Shown piece after piece: positions 23,872-31,405 of a stretch of 64,000 nucleotides of DNA. The first letter of the stretch is position 1, and the number at the start of each line of letters is the position of its first letter. Source of the stretch: Frateuria_A yonginensis (GTDB taxonomy: Bacteria > Pseudomonadota > Gammaproteobacteria > Xanthomonadales > Rhodanobacteraceae). The notes under the pieces were generated by a model that was given only the letters and a program-made list of their open reading frames with translations, was not told the origin of the DNA and did no database searches. A program made the position numbers and the translations under genes. The stretch is from positions 248,001-312,000 of the forward strand of contig NZ_JBBBNY010000002.1 in the NCBI RefSeq assembly GCF_037137055.1. The letters run 5' to 3'.

Positions 23872-25965
23872 ATGGCAAATCATTTTCGTCTGAGGATGCT
23901 GGCGGTCGCCGTCGGCATGGCGGTCACCACGTGGGCGGGCGCCACCGGCAGCAACGCGATGGTCGCGACGCTGACCCACGCACCCAAGCTGCGCCAGGGT
24001 GAGGCGGTCGTCGGGCCGCTGAGCGCGACGCAGCCGTTGCATATCGAAGTGGCGCTCAAGCTGCGCAACCAGGCGCAGCTGCAGAGCTTCCTCGCCGCTG
24101 CGCGCTCGCCCAGCATGCTGATCGCGCAGCGCACGATGAGCCCGCAGCAGTTCGCCGCCGACCATGCGCCGACCGCCGCGCAGGCCGAGGCGGTGGCGAA
24201 GTACCTGCGCGACGCCGGCTTCACCAACGTGCAGGTCGCACCGAACCACCTGCTGGTTTCGGCCGACGGCACGGCCGACGTGGCCAGCGCCGCCTTCGGC
24301 ACCGAGTTCGCCCAGGTGCGCGACCAGCACGGCCGCGCCGCCTTCATGAACACCACCGACGCGCACATGCCGGCGGCGCTGGCCGACAGCGTGCTGTCGA
24401 TCATCGGCCTGCAGAACGTGCATCGGCCGCACACCTTCGTGCAGTACCGCCAGAGCGGCCTGACCACGCAGTCGGTGGCCGGCCACAACCCGGTGGACTT
24501 CTCGGCGATCTACGGCGGCACCGGAGTGCAGAACGCGGCCGGCGTCAACGTCGGCATCATCACCCAGGGCGCGATCAGCCAGACGATCACCGACCTGAAC
24601 ACCTTCACCTCGCGCAACGGCCTGCCGACGGTCACCACGCAGACCATCAACACCAATGGCACCAGCTCCGATACCAGCGGCCTGGGCGAGTGGAACCTCG
24701 ACAGTCAGGACATCGTGGGCGCTGCCGGCGGCCAAGTCGGCAAGATCACCTTCTACAACATCCCGACGCTCTCCAACGCCAACCTCACCGCCGACATCAA
24801 CCGCATCGTGTCGGACAACCAGGCGAAGATCATCAACGTCTCGCTGGGCGAGTGCGAGACCTACACGCAGCAGGATGGTTCGGCCGCGGCCGATGACCAG
24901 GCCTTCCAGCAGGCCACCGCGCAAGGCCAGACCTTCTCGGTGTCTTCCGGCGACTCCGGCGCCGACGAATGCGGCGACGGCGGCATCACCCCCAGCTATC
25001 CGGCGAGTTCCCCCTACGTCGTCGCGGTGGGCGGCACCACGCTCAACACCTCCGGCACCAGCTGGACCGGCGAGACGGTGTGGAACGGCACGGGCGGCAG
25101 CCCGAGCACTTTCGAAGCCAAGCCGAGCTGGCAGGGCACGGTGGTGTCCGGCACCAAGCGCGGCGTGCCCGACATCGCCTTCGACGCGGACCCGAACAGC
25201 GGTGCGCTGGTCATCGTCAACGGCGGCACCCAGCAGATCGGTGGCACCAGCCTGGCCGCACCCATCTTCTCGGGCATCTGGGCGCGCATGCTGGCGGCCA
25301 AGGGCACCAGTCTGGGCTTTGCCGCGCCGCTGATCTACCAGCTGCCCTCGACCGCCTTCCACGACGTCACCTCGGGCAGCAACGGCGGTGAGTCCGCGAC
25401 GGCAGGTTGGGACTACACCACCGGCTTCGGCAGCATGATCATCAACAACGTGCTCAGCAGCCTGGGTGGTGGCGGCGGCGGTGGCGGTGGCGGCAGCAGC
25501 CAGCTGCTCGGCAACACCGGCTTCGAGACCGGCTCGGCCGCGCCCTGGAGCGCCAGCTCGGGCGTGATCGACAACAGCAGCAGCGAGCCGGCGCATACCG
25601 GTTCGTGGAAGGCCTGGCTGGACGGCTACGGCAGCAGCCATACCGACACGCTGTCGCAGCAGGTGAGCATCCCGAGCGGCAAGACCTCGGCGACGCTGCA
25701 GTACTACCTGCACATCGACACCGCCGAGACGACCACCTCGACCGCGTACGACAAGCTGTACGTGCGGGTGTACAACACCTCGGGCACGCTGCTGGGCACG
25801 CTGGCGACGTTCTCGAACCTGAACAAGGTCTCCGGCTATGCCGTGCACACGGCGAACATGTCCAGCTACATCGGGCAGACGGTGGTGCTGAAGTTCACCG
25901 GCACCGAGGACTCCTCGCTGCAGACCTCGTTCGTGCTCGACGACGTCACCCTGACCGTGCAGTAA
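23872..25965 (+). CDS. Secreted S53 family serine-carboxyl peptidase (pro-kumamolisin/sedolisin type)
   Basis: A 697-residue exported protease. Signal peptide about residues 1-30; pro-kumamolisin activation domain about 45-190; catalytic S53 domain with the Glu/Asp pair in GEWNLDSQDIVGAAGG, the oxyanion Asp in SSGDSGADECGDGG and the nucleophile Ser in IGGTSLAAPIFSGIW. After a glycine linker comes the same ~155-residue C-terminal module as in the M4 protease. Sedolisins usually work at acid pH. An upstream in-frame ATG would place the leader RNA element inside the coding region, so the ATG at the signal peptide was chosen. Confidence 0.95.
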   Translation: MANHFRLRMLAVAVGMAVTTWAGATGSNAMVATLTHAPKLRQGEAVVGPLSATQPLHIEVALKLRNQAQLQSFLAAARSPSMLIAQRTMSPQQFAADHAPTAAQAEAVAKYLRDAGFTNVQVAPNHLLVSADGTADVASAAFGTEFAQVRDQHGRAAFMNTTDAHMPAALADSVLSIIGLQNVHRPHTFVQYRQSGLTTQSVAGHNPVDFSAIYGGTGVQNAAGVNVGIITQGAISQTITDLNTFTSRNGLPTVTTQTINTNGTSSDTSGLGEWNLDSQDIVGAAGGQVGKITFYNIPTLSNANLTADINRIVSDNQAKIINVSLGECETYTQQDGSAAADDQAFQQATAQGQTFSVSSGDSGADECGDGGITPSYPASSPYVVAVGGTTLNTSGTSWTGETVWNGTGGSPSTFEAKPSWQGTVVSGTKRGVPDIAFDADPNSGALVIVNGGTQQIGGTSLAAPIFSGIWARMLAAKGTSLGFAAPLIYQLPSTAFHDVTSGSNGGESATAGWDYTTGFGSMIINNVLSSLGGGGGGGGGGSSQLLGNTGFETGSAAPWSASSGVIDNSSSEPAHTGSWKAWLDGYGSSHTDTLSQQVSIPSGKTSATLQYYLHIDTAETTTSTAYDKLYVRVYNTSGTLLGTLATFSNLNKVSGYAVHTANMSSYIGQTVVLKFTGTEDSSLQTSFVLDDVTLTVQ
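25474..25964 (+). repeat. 491-bp direct repeat, copy 2 (C-terminal module of the S53 protease)
   Basis: Identical to 22843-23333. The two copies lie 2.6 kb apart in the same orientation at the ends of two unrelated protease genes. Complete identity over synonymous sites means a very recent duplication or ongoing gene conversion. Confidence 0.93.
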
Positions 25966-25975
25966 GGCAAGAACG

Positions 25976-26003
25976 CCGAGGGGCCGCACGCGCGGCCCCT
26001 CGG
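25976..26003. terminator. Terminator-like hairpin between convergent genes
   Basis: A perfect 12-bp stem, CCGAGGGGCCGC (25976-25987) with GCGGCCCCTCGG (25992-26003) and loop ACGC. There is no T-tract. It lies between the convergent S53 protease and asparaginase-like genes and may end transcription from either side. Confidence 0.6.
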
Positions 26004-26024
26004 ACGAATCCGCCTGGGCAGGCC

Positions 26025-26510
26025 TCAGGCCTGTTCGAAGCGGTTGGCGTCGCGGTTCTTGCGCACCTTCGCCGGGTCCCAGACGCGTCCGTTCATGGTG
26101 ATGTAGACGCCGTCGGGCAGGGTCTGCACGGCGGCCACCGCGCAGCCGATGTTGAACACCGCATCCGAGCCCTGGAACCGCGCCGGATTGAGCGCACCCG
26201 TCAACACGATCACCTTGCCCGGAATGGAGGCCAGTTCGCGCGCGGTCTCCACCATGGTGTCGGTGCCGTGGGTGACCAGCACGTGCCGGTGCGGCTGAGC
26301 CTCGATGGTCGAACGGATCAGCGCGCGGTCCTCCGCGGTCATGTGCAGGCTGTCCTTGCGCAGGATCGGGATCACGTCGAACCCGAACGCCACCCCGAGC
26401 TGGCCGAGGATCTCGCCGATCTGCGGCGCACCGATCTTGTAGTCCGACTTGTCGTCGAAGTAGATCTTGTCGATGGTGCCGCCGGTGGTGACGATGGTCA
26501 GATGCTGCAT
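26025..26510 (-). CDS. Asparaginase N-terminal-domain protein (half length)
   Basis: A 161-residue protein that aligns with only the N-terminal, catalytic half of type I/II asparaginases (about 330 residues). Both threonine motifs are present: VTTGGTIDKIY and VTHGTDTMVETARELA, with KVIVLTGALNP following. The reading frame is complete with its own stop, and no remnant of a C-terminal domain is seen in the adjacent DNA. Short asparaginase-domain proteins like this are known in Xanthomonadales. Whether it hydrolyses asparagine is unclear because the C-terminal domain normally completes the dimer. Confidence 0.85.
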   Translation of the reverse strand: MQHLTIVTTGGTIDKIYFDDKSDYKIGAPQIGEILGQLGVAFGFDVIPILRKDSLHMTAEDRALIRSTIEAQPHRHVLVTHGTDTMVETARELASIPGKVIVLTGALNPARFQGSDAVFNIGCAVAAVQTLPDGVYITMNGRVWDPAKVRKNRDANRFEQA

Positions 26511-26614
26511 GGGGGCTCGGCCGGATGGGAGGCGCGTAGTTTAGCGGTTCGGGCGTCGCGGGGAGGCGCCGGCCGGCGATCCCGCCGAAGCCGGGCGGAT
26601 GCCGAAGCGCGTCG

Positions 26615-28249
26615 TCACAGCAACAGCCGCGTATCGGCCGCATCCGCCCCCACCAGCCGATCCAGCCCATGCGCCACGAAGCGCCGCAGTGCCGCCCCCA
26701 GGCGCATGTCGCCGCGCTCGCGCGCGAAGGTGGACTGGCGGGCCAGCAGGGCTGCGGCGGCACAGCGGGCGAGGGTAATCGCCGACCCGCGCGCCGCGGC
26801 TTCCAGCGCGCCGCGTTCGCCGGCCAGCGCCTGCGCCTGACGCGTGGCCGCCTCGAGCGTGGCGTGGACGGCCGCCACCGCGTCCGGTTCATGGCTGTCC
26901 GCGACCCAGCCCGCGACGGCCGTGCGCAGCGCGGGCAGCCCCTCGTCGAGCGCGCGCAGGCTGTCCAGCGCAAGCACGTTGGTGGTGCCTTCCCAGATCG
27001 AGTAGACCTGCGCATCGCGCAGCAGCTGCGGCAGGCCGGTGTCCTCGATGTAACCGGCGCCACCGAAGCATTCCAGCGCCTCGGAGCACAGCGCCACCGC
27101 CAGCTTCCCGGTCCACAGCTTGGCCAGCGGCGTGAGCAGGCGCAGCAACGCGGGTTCGTGCGGGGCGGCCTGGGCCTGCTCCACGCGGCCGAGCAGCTGC
27201 ACCACTTCGAAAGCGAGCGCGAAGGCGCCCTCGAACTCCGCGCGCATGCCGGCCAGGGTCTGCGCATGCAGCGGCTGTTCGATCAACGGCCGGCCGAAGG
27301 CCTCGCGCCGCGCCGCGTAGTCGCAGGCCAGCGCCAGCGCACGGGCCATGCTCGCGACCGCGCACACCGCGTTCCAGGTGCGGGTGACGTTGAGCATCGG
27401 CGCGACCTGGCGCACGCCATGGGCCAGCTCGCCCAGCGGCCAGGCGGGCAGCCCGTCGAGGTGGATCTCCGCGGTGGGGAGTTCGCGCGTGCCCAGCTTG
27501 TCCTTGAGCCGGTCGACCACCAGCTGCGGCTTGCGCCCGCTGCCGTCCATGGTCTCGACGTAGAACAGCGCGAGCGCCGCGGTGCCTTCGCCGGCGCCCT
27601 CGGGGCGCGCCAGCGCCAGCGCCGCTTCGCCGACCACTGCCGAGCTGAACCACTTGCGCCCGTACAGCCGCCACTGCCCGTCGGCGTCCCGCCGCGCGAC
27701 GGTGCCGGTGCGGCCGACGTCCGAGCCGCCGGTCGTCTCGGTCATCCATTGGCCGCTCAGCCAGAACGCGGCCGGGTCGCGGCTGAGGAAATGCGGCAGC
27801 GCGCGCTCGATCAGCGCCCTGTTGCCGCAGGCCTCGAGCGCCGCGATGGCGCCATCGGTCATCGCCAGGGGGCAGGTGTAGAACTCGCTGGCCAGGTGGT
27901 AGAGGTAGACCCGCGCGAACTGCTCCAGTCGCGCATGCGCGTGCGGCGCGTGGCCGGCGGCCAGGATGCCGTAGCGGGTGGCCAGTTGCGGCCCCTCCTG
28001 CCAGGCGGCGGTCAGTTCGATGCGGTCCACCCGGCGGCCCCAGGCGTCCCAGCGGGTCAGCACCGGCGTCTTGGGCGTGCTGCGGCGGGCGCGCTCCCAG
28101 GCGAACTGCGCGTAGTCGCCCAGCGCATCGAGGTCGGCATCCAGCGCAGCGCGGCGATCGGCCGGCATCGCCCGGTCCAGCAGGGCCAGCAGCGTACGGT
28201 CGTTGCGGTAGGGATGGACCAGCTGCGGCGCGGGTTGCAGGAAATCCAT
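26615..28249 (-). CDS. Acyl-CoA dehydrogenase family protein, AidB-like
   Basis: A 544-residue flavoprotein. The extended N-terminal region, the FAD-binding block WLSGQWMTETTGGSDVGRTGT, the middle LYGRKWFSSAVVGEAALALARPEG and the C-terminal ECFGGAGYIEDTGLPQLLRDAQVYSIWEGTTNVLALD match the AidB subgroup rather than classical acyl-CoA dehydrogenases. Escherichia coli AidB is linked to the adaptive response to alkylation and binds DNA. Here no ada or alkB is nearby, so the role is uncertain. It appears to be transcribed alone. Confidence 0.9.
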   Translation of the reverse strand: MDFLQPAPQLVHPYRNDRTLLALLDRAMPADRRAALDADLDALGDYAQFAWERARRSTPKTPVLTRWDAWGRRVDRIELTAAWQEGPQLATRYGILAAGHAPHAHARLEQFARVYLYHLASEFYTCPLAMTDGAIAALEACGNRALIERALPHFLSRDPAAFWLSGQWMTETTGGSDVGRTGTVARRDADGQWRLYGRKWFSSAVVGEAALALARPEGAGEGTAALALFYVETMDGSGRKPQLVVDRLKDKLGTRELPTAEIHLDGLPAWPLGELAHGVRQVAPMLNVTRTWNAVCAVASMARALALACDYAARREAFGRPLIEQPLHAQTLAGMRAEFEGAFALAFEVVQLLGRVEQAQAAPHEPALLRLLTPLAKLWTGKLAVALCSEALECFGGAGYIEDTGLPQLLRDAQVYSIWEGTTNVLALDSLRALDEGLPALRTAVAGWVADSHEPDAVAAVHATLEAATRQAQALAGERGALEAAARGSAITLARCAAAALLARQSTFARERGDMRLGAALRRFVAHGLDRLVGADAADTRLLL

Positions 28250-28370
28250 GGCGCGCTCCGGTGGTTCGGTATGCGCGAGTATAGGCAGCCGGTCGCGAGC
28301 GGACGTCGTCGTTTCGCCAGCGCTCCGGGACGGTGGCGCCGCCGTCGCGCACCGCGTATGCCGGCTGCGC

Positions 28371-28721
28371 TCAGCCGGCCGGTTTCCTGCGCTTGACCCC
28401 CGCGCCCAGGGCCAGGATCAGCATCAGCGTCAGGCCGATCTCGGCCAGCGCCAGCCACTTCTCGGTCGGCGCGCTCCAGGCTTCGGCCACCCCGTGGCAG
28501 AAGAAGAACAGGCTGAGGATGCCCACCCACAGGAGCGCGCGGCGCAGGTCGGGGAGCGCGGCGAAAGGCAGCAACAGCGGTATCACGGTGACGCCCAGCA
28601 CCAGCCAGGTGGGCAGGTGTTCCGGGCGGGCCAGCCAGCCGTGCCACAGCAGTTGCAGGCCGATCAGCGCGAACCAGGCGGCGCCTCCGATCCGGTAGGG
28701 CAAGGGCACGGCCGGGTTCAT
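28371..28721 (-). CDS. DUF2069 family membrane protein
   Basis: A 116-residue protein with four hydrophobic segments (around IGGAAWFALIGLQLLWH, LPTWLVLGVTVIPLLLPF, LLWVGILSLFFFCHGVAEAW and LALAEIGLTLMLILALG). The FFFCHGVAEAW and LALAEIGL blocks are typical of DUF2069, which is regularly found next to wrbA in gammaproteobacteria. Its start overlaps the wrbA stop by 4 bases (ATGA). Function unknown. Confidence 0.87.
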   Translation of the reverse strand: MNPAVPLPYRIGGAAWFALIGLQLLWHGWLARPEHLPTWLVLGVTVIPLLLPFAALPDLRRALLWVGILSLFFFCHGVAEAWSAPTEKWLALAEIGLTLMLILALGAGVKRRKPAG

Positions 28722-29317
28722 GCCGGCGTCGCCAGCTTGCGGGCGACCCCGGCCAGGCGACGGCCCAGCGCGCGGGCCAGCTCGCGCTCGTGCTCGCTGA
28801 TCGGGTTGTCGCCCTTGAGGCCGGCCACGTGGCTGGCGCCGTAGGGCGTGCCGCCGCTGGCGGTGGCGTTGAGCGCCGGCTCGGTGTAGGGGATGCCGAG
28901 CAGCAGCATGCCGTGATGCAGCAACGGCAGCGCCATGGAGAGCAGGGTCGACTCCTGCCCGCCGTGCATGGTGCTGGTGGAGGTGAACACCGCCGCCGGC
29001 TTGCCGGCCAGGGTGCCGCTGGCCCATTCCGCGCCGGTCGCGTCCAGGAAATGCTTGAGCGGCGCGGCCATGTTGCCGAAACGGGTCGGGCTGCCCAGTG
29101 CGAGGCCGGCGCATTCGGCCAGATCCTCGCGGCGCACGTAGGGCGCGCCCTCGTCGGGCTCCGGCGGTTGCGCCACCTCGGTGACCGGCGCCACCGGCGG
29201 CACCTGGCGCAGTCGTGCCTCCAGGCCCGCCTCCTCCACGCCGCGCGCGACCAGTCGCGCGAGCTGGGCGGTATGGCCGCTGCGGCTGTAGTACAGAACC
29301 AGAATGGTGTGCGGCAT
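28718..29317 (-). CDS. wrbA: NAD(P)H:quinone oxidoreductase WrbA
   Basis: A 199-residue flavodoxin-like protein. The FMN phosphate loop is YYSRSGHTAQLARLVARG; GSPTRFGNMAAPLKHFLDATG and FTSTSTMHGGQESTLLSM follow, all WrbA hallmarks. It catalyses two-electron reduction of quinones, protecting against oxidative stress. The start chosen begins directly with PHTILVLYYSRSG; in-frame upstream starts add nonhomologous sequence. Cotranscribed with the DUF2069 gene. Confidence 0.93.
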   Translation of the reverse strand: MPHTILVLYYSRSGHTAQLARLVARGVEEAGLEARLRQVPPVAPVTEVAQPPEPDEGAPYVRREDLAECAGLALGSPTRFGNMAAPLKHFLDATGAEWASGTLAGKPAAVFTSTSTMHGGQESTLLSMALPLLHHGMLLLGIPYTEPALNATASGGTPYGASHVAGLKGDNPISEHERELARALGRRLAGVARKLATPA

Positions 29318-29391
29318 GGCGTTCCGATCGGTTGGGCGTTCACCGGTGATCGGGTAGTGTAGCGGCCGCCTTCCGCTTGATGGTGCCGCCA

Positions 29392-30654
29392 ATGGCCTGG
29401 CGTATCGATCGCGACCGCACGCTCAGCTTCAGCCGCTTCATCTGGCAGCGGTTCATCGACGACAAGTGCTTCGAGACGGCCGGCGCGCTGTCCTACACCA
29501 CGCTGGTCTCGCTGGTGCCGCTGATGGTCGCGGTGCTGGCGATGTTCTCGGTGTTCCCGGTGTTCGCGCCGGCGCGCAACATGGTGCTCGACTTCGTGTT
29601 CAGCAACTTCGTGCCGGCCGCCGGCCAGAAGGTGCAGGCGACGCTGGAGCAGTTCGCCGCGAACGCCGAGGGCCTGACCGGCGCGAGCATCCTGGTGATG
29701 CTGTTCAGTGCGCTGTCGATGATGGTCAGCATCGAGGACCGGCTCAACCGCATCTGGCGCGTGCACCAGCCGCGTGCCTGGGGCTCGCGCCTGCTGCTGT
29801 ACTGGGCGGCGTTGACGCTGGGACCGATCCTGGTCGTCGGCGGCATCGCGGTGACGTCCTACGTGACGGCGCTGCCGCTGCTGGCCGGCGCCTACACGCA
29901 GCTGGGCATCGGCCAGCGGCTGCTGGGCGTGTTGCCCTTCGCGGTGGCCTTCGTGACGCTCTGGCTGATGTACGGCACGGTGCCCAACTGCAAGGTGCGT
30001 CGTACCGACGCGGCGATCGGCGCGTTGCTGGCCGCGGTGCTGTTCGAGATCGCCCGCGTGAGCTTCACCCAGTTCGTCAGCCGCGGTTCCTACACGCAGA
30101 TCTACGGCGCGCTGGCGACCATTCCGATCTTCCTGCTGTGGATCTACCTTTCCTGGGTGATCGCCATCCTCGGCGCCTCGGTGGCCGCCTCGCTGTCGGC
30201 CTACGAATACCACGCGCCGGCCCAGACGCTGCCCGAGGGCGCCGAGTTCCTCGGCCTGATGGTGGTGCTGCGGCATTTCGTCGAGGCGCAGCGGCAGGGC
30301 TGCAGCGTGGACCCGGCCACGGTGCGCCTGCAGGAGCCCTACCTGCGCAGCGCGGCGATCGCGGCCTATTTCGAGGACCTGCAGCGCGCCGACCTGATCC
30401 AGCGCGGCGAGGCCGGCGGCTGGCTGCTCAGCCGCAGCCTCGACAGCACCGACCTGTTGCGGGTGTATCGTCACACCGGCTACCGGCTGCCGTTGCGGCC
30501 CATGGAAGAAGCGGACGCCCTGGGCATCCAGCTGCCTGCGACGCTGATCGAACTGCTCGCCGAGGTGGCGCGCATGCTCGACGCCACCCTCGGCACGCGG
30601 CTGGACCAGGCCTTTCCTCCCTCCCCGAACGAACCGGAACACGCTACCCCATGA
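29392..30654 (+). CDS. YihY/BrkB family inner-membrane protein
   Basis: A 420-residue protein starting MAWRIDRDRTLSFSRFIWQRFIDDKCFETAGALSYTTLVSLVPL, a strong YihY signature. Six membrane helices cover the first ~275 residues and include the conserved IEDRLNRIWRV and YGALATIPIFLLWIYLSW stretches. The cytoplasmic C-terminal ~140 residues resemble a winged-helix domain seen in longer members. Older names such as ribonuclease BN are misassignments. An ATG 12 bases upstream (29380) is an alternative start. It overlaps the thioredoxin-like gene by ATGA. Confidence 0.9.
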   Translation: MAWRIDRDRTLSFSRFIWQRFIDDKCFETAGALSYTTLVSLVPLMVAVLAMFSVFPVFAPARNMVLDFVFSNFVPAAGQKVQATLEQFAANAEGLTGASILVMLFSALSMMVSIEDRLNRIWRVHQPRAWGSRLLLYWAALTLGPILVVGGIAVTSYVTALPLLAGAYTQLGIGQRLLGVLPFAVAFVTLWLMYGTVPNCKVRRTDAAIGALLAAVLFEIARVSFTQFVSRGSYTQIYGALATIPIFLLWIYLSWVIAILGASVAASLSAYEYHAPAQTLPEGAEFLGLMVVLRHFVEAQRQGCSVDPATVRLQEPYLRSAAIAAYFEDLQRADLIQRGEAGGWLLSRSLDSTDLLRVYRHTGYRLPLRPMEEADALGIQLPATLIELLAEVARMLDATLGTRLDQAFPPSPNEPEHATP

Positions 30655-31127
30655 AGATTTCGAGCCTCCTCCTCCTCGCCGTGCTGTCGCTCGCCGCCGT
30701 CGCGCCCGTGCGGGCGGCGATGCCGGCGCAGCCAGCCCTGAAGGTCACCACGCTGGACGGCAAGCCGTACGACCTGGCCGCGCAGCGCGGACACTGGGTA
30801 ATCGTCAACTTCTGGGCGACCTGGTGCGTGCCGTGCATCAAGGAGATGCCGGACATCTCGCGCTTCGTGGCCGAGCACGCCAACGTGCGCGCGATCGGCC
30901 TCGCCTACGAGGACAGCGACAGGGCGGACATCCAGGCCTTCCTCGCCAAGCATCCGGTCAGCTACCCGATCGCCCAGGTCACCCTGGACAACGCGCCGAA
31001 GGACTTCGACGAACCGCGCGGCCTGCCCACCACCTACCTGATCGCGCCCGACGGGCACGTCGCCAAACGTTTCGTGGGGCCGGTGACCCCGCAGTCGCTG
31101 GGCGCGGCCATCGGCGCAGGCCAATGA
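30651..31127 (+). CDS. TlpA/ResA-like periplasmic thioredoxin
   Basis: A 158-residue protein with a signal peptide (MKISSLLLLAVLSLAAVAPVRA) and a thioredoxin fold carrying the redox motif WCVPC in VNFWATWCVPCIKEMPDISRF. The cis-proline segment is RGLPTTYLIAPDG. It probably reduces disulphides in the periplasm, in cytochrome c maturation or general thiol homeostasis; the partner is not evident. It overlaps the YihY-type gene by 4 bases and is 1 base from acylphosphatase, forming a three-gene operon. Confidence 0.9.
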   Translation: MKISSLLLLAVLSLAAVAPVRAAMPAQPALKVTTLDGKPYDLAAQRGHWVIVNFWATWCVPCIKEMPDISRFVAEHANVRAIGLAYEDSDRADIQAFLAKHPVSYPIAQVTLDNAPKDFDEPRGLPTTYLIAPDGHVAKRFVGPVTPQSLGAAIGAGQ

Positions 31128-31128
31128 C

Positions 31129-31395
31129 ATGGCGGCCGCGCGCTTCCTGATCAGCGGACGCGTGCAGGGCGTGTTCTACCGCGCCGGCGCGCGCAACGAG
31201 GCGTTGCGCCTGGGCCTGACCGGCCACGCGCGCAACCTGCCCGACGGCTGCGTCGAGGTGGTCGCCCACGGCGAGCCCGCCGCGCTGGACGCGCTGGAGC
31301 GCTGGCTGTGGCAGGGGCCGCCCGCGGCGAAGGTGGACCGCGTCGAGCGCTCGACCTGCGCCGGGGAGGCGCCGCGCGGGTTCGTCACCGGCTGA
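31129..31395 (+). CDS. acyP: Acylphosphatase
   Basis: An 88-residue acylphosphatase. The phosphate-binding loop with the catalytic Arg is ISGRVQGVFYRAGARNEA, and the catalytic Asn is in HARNLPDGCVEVVAHGE. It hydrolyses carboxyl-phosphate bonds such as those of acetyl phosphate or 1,3-bisphosphoglycerate. Length is normal. It ends 10 bases before the convergent TPR glycosyltransferase gene. Confidence 0.94.
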   Translation: MAAARFLISGRVQGVFYRAGARNEALRLGLTGHARNLPDGCVEVVAHGEPAALDALERWLWQGPPAAKVDRVERSTCAGEAPRGFVTG

Positions 31396-31405
31396 GCGCC
31401 GGTCG

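Noticed and set aside
23857..27267. A 1136-codon open frame on the minus strand across the S53 protease gene
   Set aside because: It is antisense to a gene with intact motifs, contains translations of the glycine linker and repeat module in the wrong frame, and has no family resemblance. High GC content makes such shadow frames common.
28057..30642. An 861-codon minus-strand open frame over the acyl-CoA dehydrogenase, wrbA and YihY region
   Set aside because: It covers three well-supported genes in the wrong frame or strand and contains His/Gln/Arg-rich translation typical of antisense in GC-rich DNA.
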